From Neiella marina (lineage in GTDB: Bacteria; Pseudomonadota; Gammaproteobacteria; Enterobacterales; Neiellaceae): DNA of 64,000 nucleotides. Shown in pieces: positions 37,350-46,312 of this stretch; the first letter of the stretch is position 1; every line of letters begins with the position of its first letter. The notes under the pieces were generated by a model. The model was not told the origin of the DNA and made no database searches. It saw only the letters and a list, made by a program, of their open reading frames with translations. Position numbers and translations under genes: made by a program. Where the stretch lies: assembly GCF_002165625.1 (NCBI RefSeq), contig NZ_NGNS01000003.1, forward strand, positions 224,658 to 288,657, written 5' to 3'.

Positions 37350-37646
37350 CCCGCATGCTCCAATTAGTCACTGCAATTTCTGGGCGTTAAAGAGAGCGAG
37401 ACTAGAGTGAAGCGTCGCTGGCATGGAAGCCAGCGCCGAGCCTACATAGGACAAATTTGTAAATTTGTCGCGCAGGCAGGAAGCCGTAGCGGGACTTTGC
37501 CAAGGGCAGGAGCCCGTCAGCAAAGTATTTACGGCGTCTGAACGTTGGCTTGCGCTCTTTATCGCTTAGTGAGGAGACATAACAGAATAGTGATACTCGC
37601 TGACGGCTCTCACCAATCAGATTCCGAGCATTGGCGTTTAGTGATA
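37350..37646 (+). other. Spacer of the repeat island with internal hairpin
   Basis: 297 bp between the two R1 copies. It holds purine-rich runs (GGCATGGAAGCCAGCGCCGAG, GGGCAGGAGCCCGTC) and a dyad GACAAATTT-GT-AAATTTGTC at 37450-37469. It also has the first copy of a shorter repeat, GAATAGTGATACTCGCTGAC... (from 37585), which recurs from 37883. No gene seen. Confidence 0.7.
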
Positions 37647-37781
37647 CTTGTTAGCCATAGCGTTTCAACCGAGATAAACAATTCCCCAACAAGACGCCGT
37701 GAAATCATCCATGATGGCTCTACTGCTGCGTCCTGCAACAGAAGCTTATTGGTGAACTATTTATCCCGTTTGTTAAATAAG
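37647..37781 (+). repeat. Direct repeat R1, copy B (135 bp)
   Basis: Second copy of the 135-bp unit, starting CTTGTTAGCCATAGCG, with scattered substitutions and no visible length change against copy A. Followed by a variable segment with GCATGGATGCCGGATGTAGAG and CTCCATGGATGGACTTGAGCG, then the shorter repeat at 37883. Confidence 0.85.
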
Positions 37782-37882
37782 TAAAGCGATACTTCAAGCA
37801 GGCAGCAAGTGTCGCTTTGAGGTGCTTCAGTCTGCATGGATGCCGGATGTAGAGCGCTCCATGGATGGACTTGAGCGTCACC

Positions 37883-37918
37883 GAATAGTGATACTTGTTG
37901 ACGGCTCTCACCTGTCAG
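37883..37918 (+). repeat. Short direct repeat R2, copy B
   Basis: GAATAGTGATAC followed by TTGTTGACGGCTCTCACC; copy A is at about 37585-37620 with three substitutions in the first 30 bases. Confidence 0.75.
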
Positions 37919-37943
37919 ACTACTCGCAAATCAGAACCACAAA

Positions 37944-37966
37944 CAAACCGGCCAGTTGGCCGGCTT
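37944..37966 (-). terminator. Terminator of the alginate lyase gene (minus strand)
   Basis: Stem GCCGGCCA / TGGCCGG, read on the minus strand, followed by TTTGTTTG. It lies 20 bases beyond the lyase stop. Confidence 0.75.
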
Positions 37967-37985
37967 ATCTGATTCTTCGCAGAAG

Positions 37986-39053
37986 TTACTGAGCTGGCTT
38001 CTCCGCCGCGCTCAACTTTAGCTTAGTAAAAGTAACCTGAGTATAGTTGCCATCGGCCTTGTCTTTCTGCCAATCGCCAGTACCAGGACATTTGGTGTAC
38101 CAATCGCCTGGGGCATCTTCGGTCGAACACTGATTGTAAGCGCCTGCTTTGAAATAATTCCAATCACCGGTATAGCCTTGCGGGTGGTCTTTTGCATCAA
38201 CCTTACCGTTAGCATCAATGTTGTTCGACAAATCAATCGCATATTCAACTGTTGGATGACCTTCAGCAGTGAATGTCAGGTACATGGTGTTTTCATAAAC
38301 ATTGATCACATAGCTGAACTCTTCGCCCAGTGCGATACCTTCAGCGCCTGGCTCATCTTTGTTTTCCCAAGTATTGCCCCAAACTGGGTAAGCAATATCG
38401 GTGCGGTTTGGATCTTCTTTCGGCAAGTTGCGCTCGTAATTCCAGAACACCGAACCTTTGTCATGATGAGGAAACTTCTTGTAGTAAATCTTGATAGGCT
38501 CGTTGCCATAGCCAAAACCACCACCCTCGGCGATCAACTTTTTATCTTTACCCGCATGGATCTGACCAACAACCACCGAATAGGCTGGCCGCTTATCTGG
38601 GTAACCGGCATTTAAAGAAACATGATCAACTTTCAACGATGCTTCCATCTTGCCGCCAATGGCAGCAAAATCCGATGCATTAGGATGTGCCGCCAAAGCA
38701 AAGTTATTATTTGGCGCCTTGGTTTTAATCTTCTTGTTAGTACCGCGAATCATCTGGCGTAATTCACTGCGAGTGTTAGATGACGTTGCCGTAGTGGTTG
38801 CCTTATTGGGCACCGCAAACACCATATTGCCATCGGCGTCTAGATAGAAATAATCAGGGTGCTGGTAGTTCTGGATTGCTTTAACATCAATCTCATCAAC
38901 TTTACCGTTGCCATCGGCATCCATCGGCAAAGTGATTTTCCACTGGCTAAGATCAAATTTATCGGCCGGTACAGCGGCAATCGAGCCAGCAGAAACGCAA
39001 GCGGTAAGACCAACAGCGGCCATTAGATAACTAGTTGATGACAATCGGTACAT
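37986..39053 (-). CDS. PL7 alginate lyase, predicted lipoprotein
   Basis: 355 aa from ATG 39053 (AAAGGG nine bases upstream; ATG 39089 would bury the signal). A lipobox LTAC at residues 16-19 predicts a lipid-anchored, surface or periplasmic enzyme. The PL7 motifs are all present: RSELR (95-99), QIH (164-166) and YFKAGAYNQ (300-308), with catalytic His/Tyr/Arg/Gln in them. QIH is usually linked with guluronate-containing alginate, QVH with mannuronate. Two EF-hand-like loops, DADGNGKVDEID (45-56) and IDANGKVDAKD, suggest calcium binding. Beta-elimination of alginate gives unsaturated oligomers. It is a stand-alone gene, not in an obvious alginate operon. Confidence 0.93.
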   Translation of the reverse strand: MYRLSSTSYLMAAVGLTACVSAGSIAAVPADKFDLSQWKITLPMDADGNGKVDEIDVKAIQNYQHPDYFYLDADGNMVFAVPNKATTTATSSNTRSELRQMIRGTNKKIKTKAPNNNFALAAHPNASDFAAIGGKMEASLKVDHVSLNAGYPDKRPAYSVVVGQIHAGKDKKLIAEGGGFGYGNEPIKIYYKKFPHHDKGSVFWNYERNLPKEDPNRTDIAYPVWGNTWENKDEPGAEGIALGEEFSYVINVYENTMYLTFTAEGHPTVEYAIDLSNNIDANGKVDAKDHPQGYTGDWNYFKAGAYNQCSTEDAPGDWYTKCPGTGDWQKDKADGNYTQVTFTKLKLSAAEKPAQ

Positions 39054-39305
39054 GTGTCTGAACCCTTTATTTGCACAAGCTTGTCGCATTGTGAATTAAT
39101 TGGAAGTTGAATGCGGCTCATCGAGCCCAGTTCAGCGCTGCTATTTATCCCTGACAGCTGCACACTCATTGTCCGTAATTGAGCATGTTGCGCAAACGTT
39201 ACCGCAGAACCAAAACCAAAAATAGGACTGACAACAAAAACATTTAATGTAATACCAATTTAATTGACAAACACCACAATTGGTTAGATTAACCTCCTTC
39301 TATGA

Positions 39306-39521
39306 TTACTTTTGTGCATCGAGTACGGCTTGGCGTTGACGTTGGTATTCCTCATAAGATTCTCGATGTACCTGTGCCAAACAGCTACCTCGATCCGGAT
39401 CCGGTAAGTTCTGGCAGGCATTTAAACGATTTGACTGCGCACTGTTGTATAGCTGCTTTGAACTACATCCTGTGACAGCCAGCAGCATTAGGGCTAAGTA
39501 AGTTAAACGCGTTGATGACAT
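39306..39521 (-). CDS. Small lipoprotein
   Basis: 71 aa from ATG 39521 with CGGAGC 7-8 bases upstream. Signal peptide MSSTRLTYLALMLLAVTGC gives a clean lipobox (AVTGC). The mature part has a Cys pair (NACQNLPDPDRGSC) and a charged helical tail ending QRQAVLDAQK. No family recognised. A longer reading from 39707 would overlap the VOC gene and lose the signal, so I reject it. Confidence 0.75.
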   Translation of the reverse strand: MSSTRLTYLALMLLAVTGCSSKQLYNSAQSNRLNACQNLPDPDRGSCLAQVHRESYEEYQRQRQAVLDAQK

Positions 39522-39543
39522 AAGGTTGCTCCGAATGATTGAA

Positions 39544-39915
39544 TTATCTATCTGACCAAATTGCCAGTTCGTTGCCACTGGGCTCAGTGAAATGAAAGCG
39601 GCGCCCGCCGGGGAACGAAAAAATGGGCTTACAGATGACACCGCCAGCCGCGACGATTTGCTGCTCAGATTGTTCAAGGTTGCTGCTAAACAAAACCACC
39701 AACACACTGCCCTGCTCCGTTCTTGCTGATAGTGGTGCTCGGTAAAAACCTCCCTCTATACCAGTGGCAACGAATGCAGCGTAATCAGGGCCATAATCAG
39801 TGAATTGCCATTCAAACACTGTCTCGAAAAAGGTTTTGCTGGCCTCTAGCTTGTCGGCAGCAAACTCGAGGTAGTTGACCGAGTGATGCGGTGGCACTTT
39901 AGTTGTCGTTGTCAT
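39544..39915 (-). CDS. VOC (glyoxalase/dioxygenase-fold) family protein
   Basis: 123 aa from ATG 39915, with AAGGGA 9 bases upstream. One VOC unit: HHSVNYLEFAADKLEASKTFFETVFEWQFTDYGPDYAAF... and the end GGRRFHFTEPSGNELAIWSDR, which carries the usual metal-ligand Glu. This looks like the PhnB/glyoxalase-like VOC subgroup; no substrate can be assigned. It is 22 bp upstream of the small lipoprotein gene and on the same strand. Confidence 0.82.
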   Translation of the reverse strand: MTTTTKVPPHHSVNYLEFAADKLEASKTFFETVFEWQFTDYGPDYAAFVATGIEGGFYRAPLSARTEQGSVLVVLFSSNLEQSEQQIVAAGGVICKPIFSFPGGRRFHFTEPSGNELAIWSDR

Positions 39916-40065
39916 TGCTGTTGTCCCTTTGGCTTCACGTGTTTTCCTCCAACCATGGTTCGTCTCAGAACCAGTGACCGAGTTCAAGTCTAGTCAAATA
40001 TCACGTTGATAATTGGCGAAATTAACGGTTAGATCGACTGCACAGTAACTTTTGTAAACAATTAA

Positions 40066-40752
40066 ATGAGAACCGTCATAATAACTGGAGCCAATCGGGG
40101 GTTAGGGTTGGGGTTCTGCCGCTATTACCTTAATCAAGGTTGGCAAGTGATAGCCCTCTCACGGTCGGGTATTGCAACCGAGTCACTGGCTGACGTGGCA
40201 ACCACGCATTTACAGCAAATTAACGTCGAGCTTGGCGATGAGTCGTCAATTCGTCATGCGGCTGAGCGCATCGAAGTGGCTTGCTCCGGCATTGACTTAT
40301 TGTTGAACAACGCTGGCATTGCCATTGACCAACCATTTGGCCACTGGCAACAACAAGCCATGCTTGATGCCTATCAAATCAATGCGGTGGCACCGGCATT
40401 GCTTATTCAGGCATTGGCCAATCATATGAACCATGACAGCAAAACAATTCAGCTGTCTTCGGGTCTAGCATCGATTGACCTGGCATTAAACTCGGATGGT
40501 CCTTTTAACGGCTACAGCATGAGCAAAGTGGCACTGAACATGTTGACCAAGCGCCTCAGCGAGCACTTTAGAGCGCGCAAGATCGTTGTTGCAGCATTGA
40601 GCCCTGGTTGGGTTCAAACGGATATGGGGGGCGCCGAAGCACCGACATCTGTTGAACAGGTGGTGCCCATCATTGCCACCACCATCGCTAACTTGAGCAT
40701 TGAGCAAACTGGCGGATTCTATGATGAGCGAGGACAAGCGATCAGTTGGTAG
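40066..40752 (+). CDS. Short-chain dehydrogenase/reductase
   Basis: 228 aa. NAD(P) motif TGANRGLGLGF (TGxxxGxG), NNAG, catalytic Ser in IQLSSGLAS and YSMSK (YxxxK). Similar to the C-factor/CsgA-like SDRs by its short length. Substrate unknown. Confidence 0.88.
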   Translation: MRTVIITGANRGLGLGFCRYYLNQGWQVIALSRSGIATESLADVATTHLQQINVELGDESSIRHAAERIEVACSGIDLLLNNAGIAIDQPFGHWQQQAMLDAYQINAVAPALLIQALANHMNHDSKTIQLSSGLASIDLALNSDGPFNGYSMSKVALNMLTKRLSEHFRARKIVVAALSPGWVQTDMGGAEAPTSVEQVVPIIATTIANLSIEQTGGFYDERGQAISW

Positions 40753-40764
40753 TTGAGGTCTGCA

Positions 40765-41037
40765 TTAACGGATATCAAAGCCCTCAATGCCGATCTGCTC
40801 TTGCCATTCGACAGTAATGGTTGAAACTTGTGCCGAGGGTGGCCCTTCTTCAAGCCAATCGACTAAGTTTTGTAGGTGATTCATTTCACCTTCGGCATAC
40901 ACACATACCCGACCATCAGCAAGATTTTCAGCATAGCCATTCAAATACAATTGCTGGGCTTTTTGCATGGTATGAAAACGAAACCCCACACCTTGCACTA
41001 AGCCGGAAATATAACCTTTGAATGCAGCTTGAGACAT
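40765..41037 (-). CDS. acyP: Acylphosphatase
   Basis: 90 aa. Motif GLVQGVGFRFHTMQKAQQLYLNGYAENLADGRVCVYAEG holds the catalytic Arg (GVGFR) and the Asn in YAENLADG. Hydrolyses acyl phosphates such as carbamoyl and acetyl phosphate. Cytoplasmic; single gene, convergent with the SDR. Confidence 0.93.
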   Translation of the reverse strand: MSQAAFKGYISGLVQGVGFRFHTMQKAQQLYLNGYAENLADGRVCVYAEGEMNHLQNLVDWLEEGPPSAQVSTITVEWQEQIGIEGFDIR

Positions 41038-41130
41038 AGCGCCCCTCCTTGAGAGCCGGTTGTGACGACATCATCGCAACCAACTGAGCCAGATGTAGCA
41101 TGGCGCTATTTCAGCTTTTTTGCAGGGCGA

Positions 41131-44100
41131 TTAGCGAATTTTTTCCAATTCCGTTAATGCCGCCGCCACTCGCTTTTCCGATACCGGACCACTGGTGCCC
41201 AGTTGTTGCGCATGAATTGATACTTTGAGTTCTTCAATTTGCCACTTCACCGCGTCAAGCTCTACCGCCGCTTTGCGGCGCACAACAGCCTTATCAGCAA
41301 GTGCCTGATAACGACTAGTGAGCTTATTCACCAGCAGAATACTTTGCCGATCTTTGGTTGGGTTCTCCGCTAGCTTTTCAAAGCGACGCAACAAGGCTTT
41401 CATGTAGCGCTCAATATCATCCAGCTTATCGACCCCATTGGCCGCGACAAAGCCTTTGAAAATCAAACCATTTAAGCACTGTTGAATATCTTGGTAGGAG
41501 TTCACCAGCTCAAACGGCATTTTGCCTTTCAAGCCACGATTGAGCTGGTGAGCAATGGTTAAGATCCGCTCCACCTGCAAAGCGATTTGACCAGCAGTTT
41601 CGTTCAACTGGGCGCGAATATGATCGCGTAGCGCATTAAACTTCGCTTCGGTTCGTACCGACCAACTGTCTTCGATTAACGCATCGGCTGCGGCATCAAT
41701 CAGATCGGCGACCAAATCATTGACTTGGCCAAGCGGGTTGTAATACATCGCCAGTTTGGCCTTGTTGGGCAAATTCCTCACCAGATAACTGCGCGGCGAT
41801 GGAATACTCAACAACACCAACCGTCGCACACCAGCATGGTGTTGGCTTTGTGCGAGTGATAGCTCATCAAACTGCTGCAAGCTCACTTCATTGCCATCAT
41901 CAACCAAACTCGGATGTAACTCGACCTGATAACCATCGCGACGAATTTGAAGTTGCTCTGCCAAGTCACCAAAGCACCATTGCGACGATGAACTTTGCTT
42001 CACTTGCTCGGCTTCCACCTTCTTCAAACTGGCCTGAATACGTTCCTGCAATTGCTCGCGAAGCTTGGTAAGGTCAGTGCCCAGTGCCACCGGTTTTCCT
42101 TTGTCGTCGACCACCTGAAACTTCATCTTCAGATGATCGGGCACCTCATTCTGCTGCCAAATTGATTCGTCTAGCCGTTGACCACTAAATTTGCGCAACG
42201 CCCGAGTCACTTCGCTGATAAAGTCGCCCTGCTCATCAATTTCATTGACCACCTTGCGAGCATAGTCAGGTGCCGGAACAAATTGCTTGCGCAGCTGCTT
42301 GGGTAGACCTTTGATCATCGCCGTCAGCAACTCTTCGCGCAATGCCGGAATATGCCAATCAAAATGTCGTTCTTCGACCTGATTCAACAGCGACAGCGGA
42401 ATACGGACAATAGTGCCATCTTGCGCTTCGCCCGGCTCAAACCGGTAATCCATCCGCAGGCTGACATTGCCAAACTGCCACTGACGCGGATACTGCGATT
42501 CATTTAAGTCATCTTCATCGCGGGCGAGCAACTGCTCACGACTTAGCTCCAGCAACTTGTTGTTGGCTTTGGTATCTTGCTTTAGCCACTGTGCCAGCGT
42601 CACCTTGTTGTAGACCGAGGTTGGCAATTTAGCGGCGTACAGATCGGCGTGTTCGTCATCGTGAATCAACAAATCACGGCGCCGAATCATCGCTTCTTGC
42701 TGCTGGATTGAATTGATTTGGTGCTGATTTTTCTGGAAGAACGGCGCGTTTAGTCGCAGTTTTCCGGCCACCAAAGCCTCTTTGATAAACAGATTTCGCG
42801 CGGCTACCGGATCAATGCGACCAAAACTGACCTTGCGACTCGGTACAATGGTTAGCCCAAACAAGGTCTGTTTTTCGCTGGCCACCACATCTTGGCGTTT
42901 CTCTTCAAATACCGGCTCTGAGTAGCTACGTTTCACCAAGTGCTGGGCCAATGGCTCCAACCAACTGACGTCGATATCAGCCACATAGCGGGCATACAAA
43001 CGCGATGTTTCCACCAACTCAGCGGCAACCACCCACTTCGGCCGTTTGCGACCCAATGACGAACCGGGGAAGAAGGTAAACACCCGATTGCGAGCGCCCT
43101 GATAATCACGATCTTTGTTGAGCTCACCGACATGGCTGAGCATGCCTGACAATATCGACTGGTGAACTTGGGCATAGCCTGCGGGCTCGTCGTTCAGTTT
43201 GAAATCCATTTCCGCCAAATGGGTGGTTAATTGCTGAAAGACATCCTGCCACTCACGGACCCGCAGGTAGTTAATAAATTGGCTGCGACACCATTTGCGA
43301 AATTGATTATTGCTCAGTTCTCGCTGCTGCTCTTCGAGCCCCTGCCACAGGTTTAACATGGCAATAAAATCAGAACTTTTGTCATTCCATTGGGCATGGC
43401 ACTGATCAGACTGCGAACGTTTATCCAATGGTCGTTCGCGCACATCTTGAGTTCCTAGCGCCGCACAAATCACAGCCAACTCTTTGCCTGCATTGTTCTC
43501 TGCGCCGTGAACCAGCATTCGCGCCAAACGAGGATCAACCGGGAAGCGCGCCAGCTTGAACCCGAGTTTGGTTAGCTTGACCGCGCCGCGGCCAGAAAAC
43601 TCGGCGGCGCCGATTTCCTCAAGCAGTCGAATACCATCACGAACCGTTTTGGTATCGGGCTTTTCTACAAACGGAAAGGCTTCAATATCGCCAAAGTTGA
43701 GCATCGCCATTTGCAAGATCACTGAAGCCAAATTGGTTCGTAAAATCTCCGGTTCGGTAAACTCAGGTCTGGCAGCGAAATCTTCTTCGCTGTATAGGCG
43801 AATACAAATACCTTCAGCAACCCGGCCACAGCGACCTGAACGCTGATTGGCGCTGGCCTGCGAAATTGCTTCGATGGGCAACCGCTGGACTTTAGAGCGA
43901 ACCGAGTAGCGGCTGATCCGCGCGGTTCCGGGGTCAATGACGTAGCGAATACCCGGCACTGTTAATGAGGTTTCTGCAACGTTGGTGCTAATCACCAAAC
44001 GTCGACCTTGAGCCGGCTTAAATACCCGTTGCTGCTCGGCGGCGGACAATCGAGCGTAAAGCGGCAAGATCTCGGTCGAGCGATAATTCTGCTTGCTTAG

Positions 44101-45021
44101 GGTATCGGCTAGGTCGCGGATCTCGCGCTCACCGTTCATGAAGATCAGAATATCACCCGGCCCCTCGGCACAAAGCTCATCCACCGCGCCGACAATGGCA
44201 TCGTGCAAATCTTGGCTTTGATCTTCCTCAGCTAGCGGCCGATAACGCAATTCAACCGGATAGGTTCGACCTGACACTTCAATAATCGGCGCCTTGTCAA
44301 AATGATTGGAGAAGCGCTCTGGATCAATAGTCGCCGAGGTGATGATGACTTTGAGATCGGGGCGCTTTGGCAACAGCTCTTTTAGATAGCCGAGAATGAA
44401 ATCAATGTTAAGGCTGCGCTCGTGAGCCTCATCGATAATGATGGTGTCATACTGGCGCAGCAATCGGTCTTGCTGAATTTCGTTCAGCAAAATACCGTCG
44501 GTCATCAGTTTGATGTAGCTATCGGCACTGGTGTGATCCGAGAAACGAACCTTAAAACCGACGTGCTCACCGATCTTACTGCCCATTTCTTCTGCAATTC
44601 GACTGGCGACGCTGCGAGCAGCCAAACGTCGAGGTTGGGTGTGACCAATCAAACCACCAATGCCACGACCTAACTCGACGCATATTTTAGGCAACTGGGT
44701 GGTTTTACCCGAGCCGGTTTCACCGGCAACAATCACCACCTGATGATCAACAATCGCCTGAGCAATTTCATCGCGTTTTTGGCTAACCGGTAATTGCTCC
44801 GGATAACTGACTTTAGGTAGGTTCTCAGCTCGCATTTGGCGACGCAAAATCGATTCTTCAACCGAAGCAAGGATCTTGCTTCGCACCTGCTCGCGCTTGT
44901 TGTCATCACGAATCTTTTTCAAACCATGCCAACGGCCGCGCAACTTACCTTGATCGGCGAGCATGCACTGGTCGATTTGCTGATTAAAACTGGAGCCTGA
45001 CGATTGGCTTGATTGCGCCAT
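41131..45021 (-). CDS. hrpA: ATP-dependent RNA helicase HrpA
   Basis: 1296 aa against about 1300 in E. coli. DEAH-box motor: Walker A GETGSGKTTQLPKICVELGRG, DEAHERSLNIDF, SATIDPERF, STNVAETSLTVPGIRYVIDPG, QRSGRCGRVAEG. Followed by the HA2 and OB-fold region and the long C-terminal domain of HrpA. HrpA acts on mRNA processing and, in E. coli, resolves stalled ribosomes. A monocistronic minus-strand gene. Confidence 0.97.
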   Translation of the reverse strand: MAQSSQSSGSSFNQQIDQCMLADQGKLRGRWHGLKKIRDDNKREQVRSKILASVEESILRRQMRAENLPKVSYPEQLPVSQKRDEIAQAIVDHQVVIVAGETGSGKTTQLPKICVELGRGIGGLIGHTQPRRLAARSVASRIAEEMGSKIGEHVGFKVRFSDHTSADSYIKLMTDGILLNEIQQDRLLRQYDTIIIDEAHERSLNIDFILGYLKELLPKRPDLKVIITSATIDPERFSNHFDKAPIIEVSGRTYPVELRYRPLAEEDQSQDLHDAIVGAVDELCAEGPGDILIFMNGEREIRDLADTLSKQNYRSTEILPLYARLSAAEQQRVFKPAQGRRLVISTNVAETSLTVPGIRYVIDPGTARISRYSVRSKVQRLPIEAISQASANQRSGRCGRVAEGICIRLYSEEDFAARPEFTEPEILRTNLASVILQMAMLNFGDIEAFPFVEKPDTKTVRDGIRLLEEIGAAEFSGRGAVKLTKLGFKLARFPVDPRLARMLVHGAENNAGKELAVICAALGTQDVRERPLDKRSQSDQCHAQWNDKSSDFIAMLNLWQGLEEQQRELSNNQFRKWCRSQFINYLRVREWQDVFQQLTTHLAEMDFKLNDEPAGYAQVHQSILSGMLSHVGELNKDRDYQGARNRVFTFFPGSSLGRKRPKWVVAAELVETSRLYARYVADIDVSWLEPLAQHLVKRSYSEPVFEEKRQDVVASEKQTLFGLTIVPSRKVSFGRIDPVAARNLFIKEALVAGKLRLNAPFFQKNQHQINSIQQQEAMIRRRDLLIHDDEHADLYAAKLPTSVYNKVTLAQWLKQDTKANNKLLELSREQLLARDEDDLNESQYPRQWQFGNVSLRMDYRFEPGEAQDGTIVRIPLSLLNQVEERHFDWHIPALREELLTAMIKGLPKQLRKQFVPAPDYARKVVNEIDEQGDFISEVTRALRKFSGQRLDESIWQQNEVPDHLKMKFQVVDDKGKPVALGTDLTKLREQLQERIQASLKKVEAEQVKQSSSSQWCFGDLAEQLQIRRDGYQVELHPSLVDDGNEVSLQQFDELSLAQSQHHAGVRRLVLLSIPSPRSYLVRNLPNKAKLAMYYNPLGQVNDLVADLIDAAADALIEDSWSVRTEAKFNALRDHIRAQLNETAGQIALQVERILTIAHQLNRGLKGKMPFELVNSYQDIQQCLNGLIFKGFVAANGVDKLDDIERYMKALLRRFEKLAENPTKDRQSILLVNKLTSRYQALADKAVVRRKAAVELDAVKWQIEELKVSIHAQQLGTSGPVSEKRVAAALTELEKIR

Positions 45022-45172
45022 GAAGCAACTACCTTTGAGCTAACAAGTCAGCCCACAGTAGCGGGCATATGCGACGACATAAAAACTAGTCGCGCATGCT
45101 ATCAAAATAGCGCTATGGCAAGCAAAAGTATGATGCTATTGGTTGCTCTGTGGTCGGGGCTAAAAATGAAAC

Positions 45173-46012
45173 TTAGTCTGTCGAAGGAGTAGCCAATACT
45201 TTACCTTTAGCCAAATACAAATCGTCATAACGGACCCCACCGTTACCATATGGGTTTTTCGCCGGCCCAGTATTGCAGTTGGCTAAAAAGTACGTCAGTG
45301 GTTGCTGCCGTTTCATGCGATAGTCGGCGCCGCTGTATACCTTAGTTTGGCGCGCAAATTCACCGCCTTTCAAGTACACATCGTAACGCTGACCACCTTC
45401 ATTTCGAGGTCGGTTGTCCATCACCATCCACACCTGATACCAAACACCTGAAACAATCGGCTGAGCCGATTGCCCGGTTTCAGGGTTGACCACCTTGTCA
45501 TAGCCTTTGCCGAGCTTGACCATCAGGGTACCGTCATTTTTATCACCATTCGACTCGGCCTTGTCAGTAATTCTCAAACTCGGTTCAAAGGCATTATATG
45601 CATGTTGTTCAATGCCTTTGGGTGCTAAATCGGACAAGCCGAAAATATGATTATTGGGAAAGCTCTCGACTTGGAAACGACCATAAAAGGTGTAGATTTC
45701 ACCCACTTCGACGGGCTCAGGCAGCTTCACATATGTCAATGCCTTGCGATTGCCGACCACGCCTTCAGCTGCAGGCTTTTTTAGCAAATAGTAATTACCA
45801 TCTGCTTGTGATCGGCGTTCGGTGACTTGTGGGTTGGCTATGTGAGGTTTGGTTTGATTATCAGTGTCGGCTTTAAGCCACTGATTCATCGAAGCTGGAT
45901 CTTCAAAATCATCGATCAGTTGCCAATACTGCGCTGTCGTTGCAACGGCTAAATTTGAAGTGAATGATAAAGCAATAGCTAGTGCTGCGGCGACTGGTCG
46001 AGTAGGTATCAT
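45173..46012 (-). CDS. Secreted protein of unknown family, possible carbohydrate-active jelly-roll
   Basis: 279 aa; signal peptide cut near NLAVA-TTA. The mature protein begins YWQLIDDFEDPASMNQWLKADTDN, an opening often seen in ConA-like/jelly-roll glycan-binding or lyase domains, then ALTYVKLPEPVEVGEIYTFYGRFQVES, GVWYQVWMVMDNRPRNEGGQRYDVYLKGG and ends GGVRYDDLYLAKGKVL. The beta-strand rhythm and the 'RYDDLYLAKG' end fit a beta-sandwich. No catalytic motif recognised. It is divergent from the GH43 gene across 300 bp and may share its regulation. An undescribed polysaccharide lyase or binding protein is possible, not shown. Confidence 0.65.
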   Translation of the reverse strand: MIPTRPVAAALAIALSFTSNLAVATTAQYWQLIDDFEDPASMNQWLKADTDNQTKPHIANPQVTERRSQADGNYYLLKKPAAEGVVGNRKALTYVKLPEPVEVGEIYTFYGRFQVESFPNNHIFGLSDLAPKGIEQHAYNAFEPSLRITDKAESNGDKNDGTLMVKLGKGYDKVVNPETGQSAQPIVSGVWYQVWMVMDNRPRNEGGQRYDVYLKGGEFARQTKVYSGADYRMKRQQPLTYFLANCNTGPAKNPYGNGGVRYDDLYLAKGKVLATPSTD

Positions 46013-46312
46013 CAGCTGACGTCCGTTGGTTCTCGGTAACCATCACCGAGTATCGATTGATAAGGTCATCACGCTAGCAAGAGCTGTTGTTGATTAAATC
46101 GATTCTGGCCAATTTGAACGGCAGCGATCACGAATATTCCTTCCTTCGCGGACTTCTCTATCCGTTTCAGTGACTTTGCACCACAGAATCATGAATCACG
46201 TCACGGTTTGCACAGCCAAAAGCGCCACAACCAAACAAACCAATGAATAGTTTACGGTTAACAATTAACCTAACTTCCTAATACTAAGCAAGGAATAGAA
46301 CAAGGTGGTTTT
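46013..46312. promoter_or_regulatory. Divergent promoter region with a 15-bp dyad
   Basis: 300 bp between the unknown secreted gene and the GH43 gene. It contains GGTTAACAATTAACC (46256-46270), a dyad with 5-bp arms, 43 bases before the GH43 start. Part of the same word (GTTAACAATTAA) recurs upstream of the P450 gene at 52172-52183. No clear -35/-10 for either gene. Confidence 0.4.

Noticed and set aside
37215..37781. CRISPR array
   Set aside because: Only two long copies with unequal flanks, not short regularly spaced repeats; no cas genes.
37545..37784. ORFs inside the repeat island
   Set aside because: They translate repeat DNA, have no ribosome site and no family resemblance.
41799..44673. 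Several ORFs antisense to hrpA
   Set aside because: hrpA is intact and collinear with its family; these frames show no coding features.
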